Positions 13,305-20,492 of a DNA stretch of 25,227 nt are shown one piece after another. Source of the stretch: AC-69 sp036519575 (GTDB lineage: Bacteria > Actinomycetota > UBA4738 > HRBIN12); NCBI GenBank assembly GCA_036519575.1, contig DATDKZ010000036.1:1-25227 (forward strand), in the 5' to 3' direction. The translations under genes and the position numbers were made by a program. The notes below the pieces were generated by a model. It did not search any database, was not told where the DNA came from, and worked only from the letters and a program-made list of their open reading frames with translations. Within the stretch, counting starts at the first letter, position 1, and every line of letters begins with the position of its first letter.

Positions 13305-14567
13305 TGACGACGCGGCCCGGAGGGTTCGCTCGATCTCCTGGGGGCCGTGGGTCGTCGACAGGGTCCACATCTCGAATCCGGACGGGGGCAGGTACACGCC
13401 GCGGTCCAGCATGTGGTGGAAGAACCGGGCGAACCGGTCGTGGTCGGCGGCTCTCGCGTGGTCGAAGGCGCGCACCGGACCGCCGGTGAAGAACACGCTG
13501 AGCATCGTCTCGATCCGATTCACCGTGGCCTCGAGGCCGGCACGGTCGAAGCTCTCCTCCAGGCCCGCGGCGAGTTCATCGGCGGTCTTGACCAGCTCCG
13601 GATAGGGATTGCGCTCCCGCGCCAGGTCGAGTGCAGCGATCCCTGCGGCCACCGCTACCGGGTTCCCGCTCAGTGTCCCGGCCTGGTACACGGGGCCGAC
13701 GGGGGACAGACGCTCCATCACGTCGCGGCGACCACCGAACGCGGCGCAGGGGAACCCCCCGCCCATGACCTTGCCCAAGACCGTAAGGTCGGGGGTGATC
13801 GAGAAGTGGCCCTGTGCCCCTCGGTAGGCCAGGCGGAACCCCGTGATGACCTCGTCGAAGACGAGGAGTGACCCATGCGCGGTGCAAAGCTCGCGGAGGC
13901 CCTCCAGGAATCCCGGCTCGGGCGGCACCACGCCCATGTTGGCCGCGACCGGCTCCACGATCACGGCGGCCACCTCGCCGCCGCGTTCGGTGAACGCCGC
14001 CCGAACGGCGGCGAGGTCGTTGAACGGCAACGTGAGTGTGTCCTCGGCCGCGCCCTCCGTCACGCCGGGGGATTCCGGGAGCCCGAACGTCGCGACGCCG
14101 GACCCGGCCCCCCTGGTCAGGAGCGCGTCGGAATGCCCGTGGTAGCAGCCCTCGAACTTCAGGATCGCGTCCCGACCGGTGAACCCTCGGGCAAGGCGGA
14201 CCGCGCTCATCGCGGCCTCGGTCCCGCTCGAGACCAGCCGGACCATCTCGACCGAGGGGAGCGCGTCCACGATCATCTCGGCCAGTCGGATCTCCGCCTC
14301 GGTCGGAGCCCCGAACGAGGCCCCTCGGCGAGCCGCCGAGATGGCCGCCTCGACGATCTCGGGGCAAGCATGCCCGAACAGGTTCGCGCCCCATGACTGG
14401 ACCCAGTCGACGTAGCGGTTGCCGTCGACGTCGGTGACGTATGAGCCGCTCCCGGTCGCGATGAACGGTGGCGTCCCGCCCACGGCCCCGAACGCCCGAA
14501 CCGGGGAATCGACGCCACCGGGTATGGAACGCCGGGCGCGGTCGAACAGATCCTCGGACCGGGTCAT
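13293..14567 (-). CDS. hemL: Glutamate-1-semialdehyde 2,1-aminomutase
   Basis: HemL is a PLP-dependent enzyme that converts glutamate-1-semialdehyde to 5-aminolevulinate. The 424-residue protein shows the N-terminal FDRARRSIPGGVDSPVRAFG, the PLP-contacting VSSGTEAAMSAVRLARG, LLVFDEVITGFRLAYRGAQG and the Schiff-base lysine K266 in TVLGKVMGGGFPCAAFGG. The ATG at 14567 was chosen over the longer open frame because MxRSEDLFxRA is the family's normal beginning. It follows msrA by 25 nt, so the two are probably cotranscribed, although a TGGAAT box 6 nt before the ATG could also drive it alone. It works with HemA, six genes upstream on the same strand. Confidence 0.97.
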   Translation of the reverse strand: MTRSEDLFDRARRSIPGGVDSPVRAFGAVGGTPPFIATGSGSYVTDVDGNRYVDWVQSWGANLFGHACPEIVEAAISAARRGASFGAPTEAEIRLAEMIVDALPSVEMVRLVSSGTEAAMSAVRLARGFTGRDAILKFEGCYHGHSDALLTRGAGSGVATFGLPESPGVTEGAAEDTLTLPFNDLAAVRAAFTERGGEVAAVIVEPVAANMGVVPPEPGFLEGLRELCTAHGSLLVFDEVITGFRLAYRGAQGHFSITPDLTVLGKVMGGGFPCAAFGGRRDVMERLSPVGPVYQAGTLSGNPVAVAAGIAALDLARERNPYPELVKTADELAAGLEESFDRAGLEATVNRIETMLSVFFTGGPVRAFDHARAADHDRFARFFHHMLDRGVYLPPSGFEMWTLSTTHGPQEIERTLRAASSFRG

Positions 14568-14592
14568 GCAGCGATTCCAGGCACGGCGACTG

Positions 14593-15117
14593 TCAGGCGC
14601 CTCGCGCGGGGACGAGTCCCAGCTCTCGCAGGACGCCGATGGGGAGCACGTGGCAGTAGGGCTCGTGGCCGGTCCGCTCGTAGTACCGCTGGTGGTAGCC
14701 CTCGGCTGGATAGAACGCCACGAAGTCCTTGATCTCGGTGGAGATCGGTCGGTCGAATCGCTCCTGGGCCCGGGCCCGGGACGCATCGGCCGCGGCCCGC
14801 TGCTCCGGTGTGTGGGCCAGGACGATGCTCCGGTACTGGTAGCCGACGTCCGGACCCTGCCGGTTCACCTGGGTGGGATCGTGCATGGCCCAGAACACCT
14901 CGAGCAGTTGCTCGTAGCTCACCTGCTCCGGATCGAACGTGACCTGCACGACCTCGGCATGACCGGTCGTGTCGGTGCAGACCTGCTCGTAGGTGGGGTT
15001 CTCCACCACCCCGCCGCTATAGCCGGAGACGACGTCGATCACGCCGGGGACCTGACGGAACACCCACTCCACGCCCCAGAAACAGCCGGCGCCGAATGTC
15101 GCGGTCTCGAATGCCAT
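14593..15117 (-). CDS. msrA: Peptide-methionine (S)-S-oxide reductase
   Basis: MsrA reduces methionine S-sulfoxide in proteins. The 174-residue protein carries the GCFW active-site motif (C12) in FGAGCFWGVEWVFR, and GHAEVVQVTFDP and AEGYHQRYYERTGHEPYC are conserved. The only other cysteines are C47 and C155, so the resolving cysteine is not obvious. AGGAGG 5 nt upstream fixes the ATG at 15117 rather than the more upstream ATG of the open frame. It is set between hemB (79 nt upstream) and hemL (25 nt downstream), an unusual place for a repair enzyme inside a heme operon. Linking oxidative repair with heme synthesis is possible but inferred only from position. Confidence 0.95.
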   Translation of the reverse strand: MAFETATFGAGCFWGVEWVFRQVPGVIDVVSGYSGGVVENPTYEQVCTDTTGHAEVVQVTFDPEQVSYEQLLEVFWAMHDPTQVNRQGPDVGYQYRSIVLAHTPEQRAAADASRARAQERFDRPISTEIKDFVAFYPAEGYHQRYYERTGHEPYCHVLPIGVLRELGLVPARGA

Positions 15118-15196
15118 GGAACCTCCTCGCCTCATCTCACCCATTGTCTCGCCGGGGAGGCCGAACGATTCCGCGCGGGCCTCTCGGCGGGTCTCG

Positions 15197-16180
15197 TCAT
15201 CCGGCGGTAAGCCAGTCCGCGGCTTCCTTGGCGTGGTAGGTCAGGATGAGGTCCGCGCCGGCCCGGCGGATCGACGTCAGGACCTCCAGGGCCGCCCGTC
15301 GGCCGTCGATCCAACCGTTCTGCGCGGCGGCCTTCACCATGGCGTACTCCCCGCTGACGTTGTACGCGGCAAGCGGAAAGCGCGTCTCCTCCTTCGCCCT
15401 GCGGATCACGTCCAAGTAGGGAAGCGCCGGCTTCACCATGACGATGTCGGCGCCCTCCTCGATGTCCTGGCGGATCTCGCGGATGGCCTCGTCGGCGTTC
15501 GGCGGGTCCATCTGGTAGCCGGTGCGGTCGCCGAACCGCGGCGCGCACTCGGCAGCGTCCCTGAACGGCCCGTAGAAGCTCGAGGCGAACTTCGCTGCGT
15601 AGGCCAGGATGCCGGTCTTCCCATGGCCGCCTTCGTCGAGGGCGTCGCGGATCGCCGCGACCTGACCGTCCATCATCCCCGATGGCGCGACCATGTCGGC
15701 TCCGGCGGCGGCCTGCGCCCCGGCGATCCGCCGGTACAGCTCGACGGTCCGGTCATTGTCGACGTTGCCCTCGTCGTCCAGGACGCCGCAGTGGCCGTGG
15801 TCGGTGTACTCGTCCAGGCAGAGGTCGGCAAGGACCACGTGGTCGTCGCCGAGCTCGTCGCGCAGGACCCGGAGGGCCCGTTGCGCGATGCCGTCCGGAT
15901 TCCACGCCTCGGAGCCCTGGGGGTCCTTCCGGTCGGGGATGCCGAACAGCATGAACGCGACGATGCCCCTGGCCGCGATGTCGTTCGCCTCCTTGCGAAG
16001 GGACTCCAGCGTATGTTGGGACTGCCCCGGCATCGACGCGATGTGCGCCGGTTCGGCGATGCCCTCCTTCACGAACAGGGGAGCGATCAGGTGGCGGGGC
16101 GTGAGGTCGGTCTCTCGGATCAGCGAGCGGAGTGCGGGGGTCCGTCGCATCCGCCGAGGTCTGCTCTGTGGGAACGGCAT
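15197..16180 (-). CDS. hemB: Porphobilinogen synthase (delta-aminolevulinate dehydratase)
   Basis: HemB condenses two 5-aminolevulinates to porphobilinogen. The 327-residue protein has both active-site lysines, K197 in AYAAKFASSFYGPFR and K250 in VMVKPALPYLDVI. The metal-binding loop reads DLCLDEYTDHGHCG, with C121, D123 and C131, so the middle of the three zinc cysteines of classic enzymes (C-x-C...C) is aspartate; the Asp-rich magnesium type would lack both others. The enzyme is therefore of intermediate Zn-site type. An SRPRRMRRTPALRSLIRET N-terminus is normal. TACCAT ends 6 nt before the ATG, so hemB may have its own leaderless promoter within the 26-nt gap after hemD. Confidence 0.97.
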   Translation of the reverse strand: MPFPQSRPRRMRRTPALRSLIRETDLTPRHLIAPLFVKEGIAEPAHIASMPGQSQHTLESLRKEANDIAARGIVAFMLFGIPDRKDPQGSEAWNPDGIAQRALRVLRDELGDDHVVLADLCLDEYTDHGHCGVLDDEGNVDNDRTVELYRRIAGAQAAAGADMVAPSGMMDGQVAAIRDALDEGGHGKTGILAYAAKFASSFYGPFRDAAECAPRFGDRTGYQMDPPNADEAIREIRQDIEEGADIVMVKPALPYLDVIRRAKEETRFPLAAYNVSGEYAMVKAAAQNGWIDGRRAALEVLTSIRRAGADLILTYHAKEAADWLTAG

Positions 16181-16186
16181 GGGGGG

Positions 16187-16192
16187 ATGGTA
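16187..16192 (-). promoter_or_regulatory. -10 box, leaderless promoter of hemB
   Basis: TACCAT (minus strand) is separated from the hemB ATG by exactly six cytosines. It lies between the hemD stop and hemB and has no visible -35. Confidence 0.5.
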
Positions 16193-16206
16193 GCGCGAGC
16201 CCGAGA

Positions 16207-16959
16207 TCAGGCTCCGCCGAAGGCACGCTCGAGGGCCACTATCAGCCCCTCCATCGTGTGAGGGTCGGCCACCGCAGCCACCTCGAGCCCGTGGGCCCTG
16301 GCTTCACGAGCGGTGACCGGTCCGATGCACACGATCTTCGGGTCCCCCCGGACATCGGAGGCCGCGTTGGCGAACCCCTGCACGGACGAGGCGCTGGTGA
16401 ACGTGATCGCATCGACGGTTCCTCTGGCCAGGGCCTCACGGGCTCCGATGGGCAACCACTCGGGCATCCTCGTTCGGTAGGCGTCGACTCGAAGCGGCGT
16501 CCAGCCCTTGGCGGCGAGCGTCTCCTCGAACCTCGACGACGCGACGTCCGCGCGGGGGCACAGCACGCGCCCGCGCCCTCGGGGGAACGCCTGTGCCAGC
16601 GCGGCCGTGGTGAACGTCCTGGGAACGAGGTCCGGCTCTCGCCCGGTCCACCGCCGGAACGCCGCCGCGGTCCCCTCGCCGACCGCAGCCGCGCGAGCCT
16701 GAACCTCGCTTGGCTCCAGCTGCGATGCGAGGACGTCCACGGTGGTTCGGCTGGTGAGCGTGATCCAGGCGAAGGCCCCGGCCGAGAGGTCTCGCAACGC
16801 CTTTTCCAGCTCGGCCGATCGGACCGGGGCGACCTCGATGGTGGGCGCGACGATGGCCGTCGCTCCCCGTCGCTCGAGCTCGCGGACCAGTACCTCCGAC
16901 TGGTCACGCGGCCTGGTGACGAGGACGACCTTGCCGGCGAGGGGGCCGCCGGCCGTCAT
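16207..16959 (-). CDS. hemD: Uroporphyrinogen III synthase
   Basis: HemD cyclises and inverts ring D of hydroxymethylbilane to form uroporphyrinogen III. Sequence conservation in this family is low, but the 250-residue length, LAGKVVLVTRPRDQSEVLVR at the N-terminus, the second-domain motif DAITFTSASSVQGFANA and IGPVTAREARAHGLEVAAVA near the end are diagnostic. Its ATG overlaps the hemC TGA (ATGA), supporting the start at 16959. It fits the order hemA-hemC-hemD-hemB. Unlike many actinobacteria there is no fused methyltransferase (cobA-hemD) here; the protein is a stand-alone synthase. Confidence 0.93.
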   Translation of the reverse strand: MTAGGPLAGKVVLVTRPRDQSEVLVRELERRGATAIVAPTIEVAPVRSAELEKALRDLSAGAFAWITLTSRTTVDVLASQLEPSEVQARAAAVGEGTAAAFRRWTGREPDLVPRTFTTAALAQAFPRGRGRVLCPRADVASSRFEETLAAKGWTPLRVDAYRTRMPEWLPIGAREALARGTVDAITFTSASSVQGFANAASDVRGDPKIVCIGPVTAREARAHGLEVAAVADPHTMEGLIVALERAFGGA

Positions 16960-17840
16960 GCTCGGACGTGGGCCAGGATCTCGCCGGCCCCCCCGGCCAG
17001 CAGTTCCGCCGAAGCTGCTGCGGCGGCCCCTTCCGGGGTCGCCGCCTCGGACTCCGCTCGGACGATCCGCGACCCGTCGGGGGTCGCGACCAGCGCGACC
17101 AGGCGAACGGTATCCCCAGCCACGGTGGCCAGCGCTCCGAGAGGGAGGGCGCACCCTCCGCCCAGGCGCGCCATCACCGAACGCTCCGCCTCGAATGCCA
17201 CCCGGCTGTCGGGATCATCGAGCCAGGCAGCGGCCTCCCGGGTGGCCTCATCGTCCGCGCGGGCCTGCACCGCGAGGCATCCCTGCCCCGGCGCCGGGAC
17301 GATCGGGAGGACCTCCGATGACGGCGGCGTCGCACCGAGTCGCGCGATCCCGGCAGCGGCGAGGACCACGCCGTCCACCTCACCGTCTTCGAGCTTGCGG
17401 AGCCTGCGATCGACGTTCCCTCGGATCTCGACGAGCCGAAGTTCGGGGCGGAGGGCCAGGAGCTGCGCTCGACGGCGGAGGCTGGAGGTTCCTACGATGG
17501 CGCCCTCCCGCAAGTTTGGGTGCCGAGTGACGAGGAGGTCGGAGGGGTCGGCCCGGGGAGGGACGGCGGCGACGGCCACCCCTTCGTCGTCCGCGGCCGG
17601 CAGGTCCTTCGCCGAGTGCACCGCCAGGTCCACCTCACCGACCTGGAGCGCGCGGACGATCTCCGCGACGAACAGGCCCTTCACCCCGGCGGGGGACCGT
17701 GCGCCCGGTGCCCCCCGGTCGCCGCTCGTGGCCATGGGAACGAGTTCGGACTCGACGCCCGCCCGGGCCAGGCGTTCGGCAACCTCGCCCGCCTGGGCCA
17801 GGGCCAGACGGGACCGGCGGGTCCCGATACGGAGCTTCAC
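16956..17840 (-). CDS. hemC: Hydroxymethylbilane synthase (porphobilinogen deaminase)
   Basis: HemC polymerises four porphobilinogens into hydroxymethylbilane on a dipyrromethane cofactor. The 294-residue protein has the N-terminal KLRIGTRRSRLALAQA, HSAKDLP containing the catalytic aspartate D79, GTSSLRRRAQL, PAPGQGCLAVQAR and the cofactor-attaching cysteine C230 in GGGCALPLGA. The GTG start at 17840 overlaps the hemA TGA (GTGA), and its own TGA overlaps hemD, so the three are translationally coupled. It is slightly shorter than the E. coli enzyme (313) but complete in motifs. Confidence 0.97.
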   Translation of the reverse strand: MKLRIGTRRSRLALAQAGEVAERLARAGVESELVPMATSGDRGAPGARSPAGVKGLFVAEIVRALQVGEVDLAVHSAKDLPAADDEGVAVAAVPPRADPSDLLVTRHPNLREGAIVGTSSLRRRAQLLALRPELRLVEIRGNVDRRLRKLEDGEVDGVVLAAAGIARLGATPPSSEVLPIVPAPGQGCLAVQARADDEATREAAAWLDDPDSRVAFEAERSVMARLGGGCALPLGALATVAGDTVRLVALVATPDGSRIVRAESEAATPEGAAAAASAELLAGGAGEILAHVRA

Positions 17841-19108
17841 TCGGTGCGCTGCTCGACCGCGAACAGCTCCGCTAGGACCCTCGCGTACGTGGCGTCGTTG
17901 CCCGGGCCCGAGAGCTCCTTCAGCCGGACGATGGGGTCGTGCAGGAGCTTGGAGACGATGCCGCGGGCCAGGGCCTCCACGGCCTGGCGTTCGTCCGGCG
18001 TGAGCTCCGACAGCTCGGAACGGAACCGCCCGAGCTCGGAGGCGAGGACGGCATCCCCGCGCTCTCGCAGGGCCTTGATGAGCGGCCCCAGGCGTTCCGA
18101 ACGCTTGCGGACGGCAAACCGTCGGACCTCCTGGTCGACGATGCTCTCGGCCCTGTCGACCTCCTCGGAGAGCCGTTCGTCACCCTGGGCGACCGATGCC
18201 CGCAACCCGTCGATGTCCACCAGACGGACGCCCGCGATACCCGACACGGAGGACTCGACGTCGCGTGGCACGGCCATGTCGAGGATGAACATCGGGCCCG
18301 ACCGGCCGGCCATAGCCTCTCGGACCGTCGATCCGTGGATCAGCAGCCCCGTCGCACCGGTCGCGGAGACGACCACGTCGGCCTGGCGGACCGCCTCCGA
18401 GAGCTCCGACAGATCCCCGTGCTCCGCATCGCTGCGCTCGGCGATCATTCGGGCCCGCTCCGCGCTCCGGTTCAGCACGCGGACCGACGCCACGCCCCGC
18501 CGCCGGACCTGTTTCACGGCGAGGGCGGCCATCTGCCCCGCTCCGACCACAAGGGCTCGCTTGCCGGCCAATCCCCCGAGGTACGCGTCCGCCAAGTCCG
18601 TCCCGGCGCGAACGAACGCATCGGGTGCGGCGCCCAGACCGGTCTCGGCTCGAACTCGTCGGCCTGCCCGGGTCGCGGCATGGAAGAGGGGCGTTACCTG
18701 CGGCCCCGCCGCTCCCTCGGCCGAGGCCCGGCGATGGGCCCGCCGGACCTGCGCGAGGATCTGGGGCTCTCCCGTGATCATCGAGTCCAACCCAGCGGCG
18801 ACTGCGAACAGGTGGCGGCGAGCGTCGTCCTCGAAGTGGGAGTACAGGGGCTCGGAGAGGTCGGCGGGATCCACTCCGTGCGGCTCGCACAACAGGCGCT
18901 TGAGGGCCAGGAACCCTGCGTGATACGCGGGGACGCTCCCGTAGATCTCCACCCGGTTGCAGGTGGACAGGATCACGGCCTCCTCGATGGCTTCGTCGTC
19001 GAGGGCCCGCCGGTATGCCTTTGGCAGCTCCTCGTCGGCGAAGGCCACGCGCTCGAGCATCTCGACCGGGGCGCGGCGGTGGGAGATGCCGATGGCCAGG
19101 ATGGGCAT
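17837..19108 (-). CDS. hemA: Glutamyl-tRNA reductase
   Basis: HemA reduces glutamyl-tRNA(Glu) to glutamate-1-semialdehyde with NADPH, the committed step of the C5 pathway. The 423-residue protein starts MPILAIGISHRRAPVEMLER, has the catalytic cysteine C50 in LSTCNRVEIYG, the tRNA-binding region FAVAAGLDSMITGEPQILAQ, and the NADPH site ALVVGAGQMAALAVKQ. The C-terminal dimerisation helix ends at VEQRTE. The start at 19108 is preferred to MRRIAEH at 19129 because a TAGAAT box covers that codon region and MPILAIG is the family start. It heads the minus-strand hem cluster and is 50 nt from the stop of the upstream FAD oxidoreductase gene. Confidence 0.97.
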   Translation of the reverse strand: MPILAIGISHRRAPVEMLERVAFADEELPKAYRRALDDEAIEEAVILSTCNRVEIYGSVPAYHAGFLALKRLLCEPHGVDPADLSEPLYSHFEDDARRHLFAVAAGLDSMITGEPQILAQVRRAHRRASAEGAAGPQVTPLFHAATRAGRRVRAETGLGAAPDAFVRAGTDLADAYLGGLAGKRALVVGAGQMAALAVKQVRRRGVASVRVLNRSAERARMIAERSDAEHGDLSELSEAVRQADVVVSATGATGLLIHGSTVREAMAGRSGPMFILDMAVPRDVESSVSGIAGVRLVDIDGLRASVAQGDERLSEEVDRAESIVDQEVRRFAVRKRSERLGPLIKALRERGDAVLASELGRFRSELSELTPDERQAVEALARGIVSKLLHDPIVRLKELSGPGNDATYARVLAELFAVEQRTE

Positions 19109-19118
19109 GTGCTCCGCG

Positions 19119-19124
19119 ATTCTA
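19119..19124 (-). promoter_or_regulatory. -10 box of the hemA operon
   Basis: TAGAAT (minus strand) lies 10 nt before the hemA ATG at 19108, giving a leader of only a few nucleotides. It is in the 50-nt gap after the oxidoreductase gene and would drive hemA-hemC-hemD and perhaps beyond. Confidence 0.5.
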
Positions 19125-19158
19125 CGCATGGGCCCCGCCAAAAGACCGGGCTGTTCGA

Positions 19159-20322
19159 TCAGCCGAACCGAAGCGGATCGAACGGGGTCGGATCGAGCGG
19201 CGGCTCGCGCCCCTGCACCATCGCCGCCACGAGATTGGCCGTGCCACCGCCCAGGATCACCCCCTCGGAGCCGTGACCCGTGGCGGCGAACAGCCCGGGC
19301 CGGAGCCATCCGACGAACGGACGCTCGTCGGGCGACATCGGCCGGATCCCGGACCACGTCCCGAGGACCGGGGCGTCGGCGAGGGCCGGGAGCAGCCGGA
19401 TGACGCACCCGGCCACCGCTCGGGCGACGTGGAGGTCCTCGGCACTCCAGGCCAGCGCGGGCTCACGCGAGGTGCCGGCAACGATCGTCCCGTCGGGCGA
19501 CGGTTGGATGACCGCCCCGATGTCATCGCGAGCGACGCCCTCGGAGAAATCGCGCGCGGTGACCGGCTCGACCTGGCGACGCCAGAGGGTTCGAGCCGAG
19601 CCCTCGACCCAATGAGAGAGCAGTGGTCTGGGAGACGCGAGCTGGATCAGCCATCCCCGAGCCCCGGTCACCGGGATGTGGATGCCCAGAGGCCGGAGCA
19701 GGCCGGTCGACCACGGCCCCGCCGTGAGGACCACCGTGTCGCAGCCGACGATCCCCTCATCGGTGACCACGCCGGTCACGGACTCTCCGCGCGAAAGCAG
19801 TCGCCGACCCGGAAGGTGATGGCGGATGCTCGCCCCGGCGCGGCGGGCGAGCTCCGCCAGCGCGAGAGTCAGCGCACCGGGGTCCACGCGCCGTCCCTCG
19901 TGGAAGAGCCACGCCTCCGCGACGTCGGCGGTCACCTCGGGCTCGAGCTCCTTCAGGCCGGCGGCGTCCAGGTGCTCGGCCCGGATGCCTGCGTGTCCTG
20001 CCGCCGCCGCCTCGTCTCGAACCATCGCGGCGTCGTCCTCGTCGATGGCGACGGCGAGCGTGCCGATCGGCTCTCGATCGAAGTGGACGGGAACCGGCGG
20101 GTCCGCCGTCACCTCGAGGTACATCTGGAGCGACGAAGTGGCCATCGGATCGAGCACCGGATCCCAGGGGAGCCCGAAGAACCCAATGTTCCGACCGGAA
20201 GCCCCCGCCGCGAGCTCGTCCCGCTCGAGGAGCGTCACGCTCGCGCCGGAGCGCGCCAGCTCGTACGCGCACGCGGCGCCAATGATGCCGCCGCCGACGA
20301 TCACGACGTCCGACCCCGCCAT
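19159..20322 (-). CDS. DAO-family FAD-dependent oxidoreductase
   Basis: The 387-residue protein starts with an FAD-binding VVIVGGGIIGAACAYELAR and continues ERDELAAGASGRNIGFFG, typical of the DadA/glycine oxidase/sarcosine oxidase family. The C-terminal GTWSGIRPMSPDERPFVGWL and LFAATGHGSEGVILGGGTA are the second FAD-contacting segment of the family. The substrate is most likely an amino or N-methyl-amino acid, but no specificity residues can be assigned; a heme link is not indicated. It is preceded by a TAGGCT box exactly 6 nt before the ATG, so it is a separate leaderless unit, and ends 50 nt before hemA. The promoter region is shared divergently with tRNA-Ser(GCU). Confidence 0.9.
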   Translation of the reverse strand: MAGSDVVIVGGGIIGAACAYELARSGASVTLLERDELAAGASGRNIGFFGLPWDPVLDPMATSSLQMYLEVTADPPVPVHFDREPIGTLAVAIDEDDAAMVRDEAAAAGHAGIRAEHLDAAGLKELEPEVTADVAEAWLFHEGRRVDPGALTLALAELARRAGASIRHHLPGRRLLSRGESVTGVVTDEGIVGCDTVVLTAGPWSTGLLRPLGIHIPVTGARGWLIQLASPRPLLSHWVEGSARTLWRRQVEPVTARDFSEGVARDDIGAVIQPSPDGTIVAGTSREPALAWSAEDLHVARAVAGCVIRLLPALADAPVLGTWSGIRPMSPDERPFVGWLRPGLFAATGHGSEGVILGGGTANLVAAMVQGREPPLDPTPFDPLRFG

Positions 20323-20328
20323 GCGCGT

Positions 20329-20334
20329 AGCCTA
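20329..20334 (-). promoter_or_regulatory. -10 box, leaderless promoter of FAD oxidoreductase gene
   Basis: TAGGCT (minus strand) ends exactly 6 nt before the ATG at 20322, and no ribosome binding site is present. Confidence 0.5.
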
Positions 20335-20359
20335 CCCACCGCCGTCCCGGGGGCTTTCG

Positions 20360-20365
20360 TAGAAT
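20360..20365 (+). promoter_or_regulatory. -10 box of tRNA-Ser(GCU)
   Basis: TAGAAT ends 6 nt before the mature tRNA 5' end. It lies 25 bp from the oppositely oriented TAGGCT box of the oxidoreductase gene, so the two promoters are back to back. Confidence 0.5.
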
Positions 20366-20371
20366 CGGCTC

Positions 20372-20460
20372 GGAGACGTGGCTGAGTGGCCGAAAGCAGC
20401 CGCCTGCTAAGCGGTTGGGGGCGTAACAGTCCCCCGGAGGTTCGAATCCTCCCGTCTCCG
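20372..20460 (+). tRNA. tRNA-Ser(GCU)
   Basis: GGAGACG (20372-20378) pairs perfectly with CGTCTCC (20453-20459). The anticodon loop CTGCTAA gives anticodon GCT, reading AGC and AGU. The long variable arm (GGTTGGGGGCGTAACAGTCC region) is that of a type II serine tRNA and the T arm is GGAGG-TTCGAAT-CCTCC. The discriminator is G and is followed by CCG, so the CCA tail must be added after transcription. Confidence 0.95.
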
Positions 20461-20480
20461 CCGGCCGAAGCGACTGCCCG

Positions 20481-20486
20481 TATCCT
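20481..20486 (+). promoter_or_regulatory. -10 box, leaderless promoter of MFS gene
   Basis: TATCCT ends exactly 6 nt before the ATG at 20493. It is identical to the box before hemE. Confidence 0.5.
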
Positions 20487-20492
20487 CCACCG

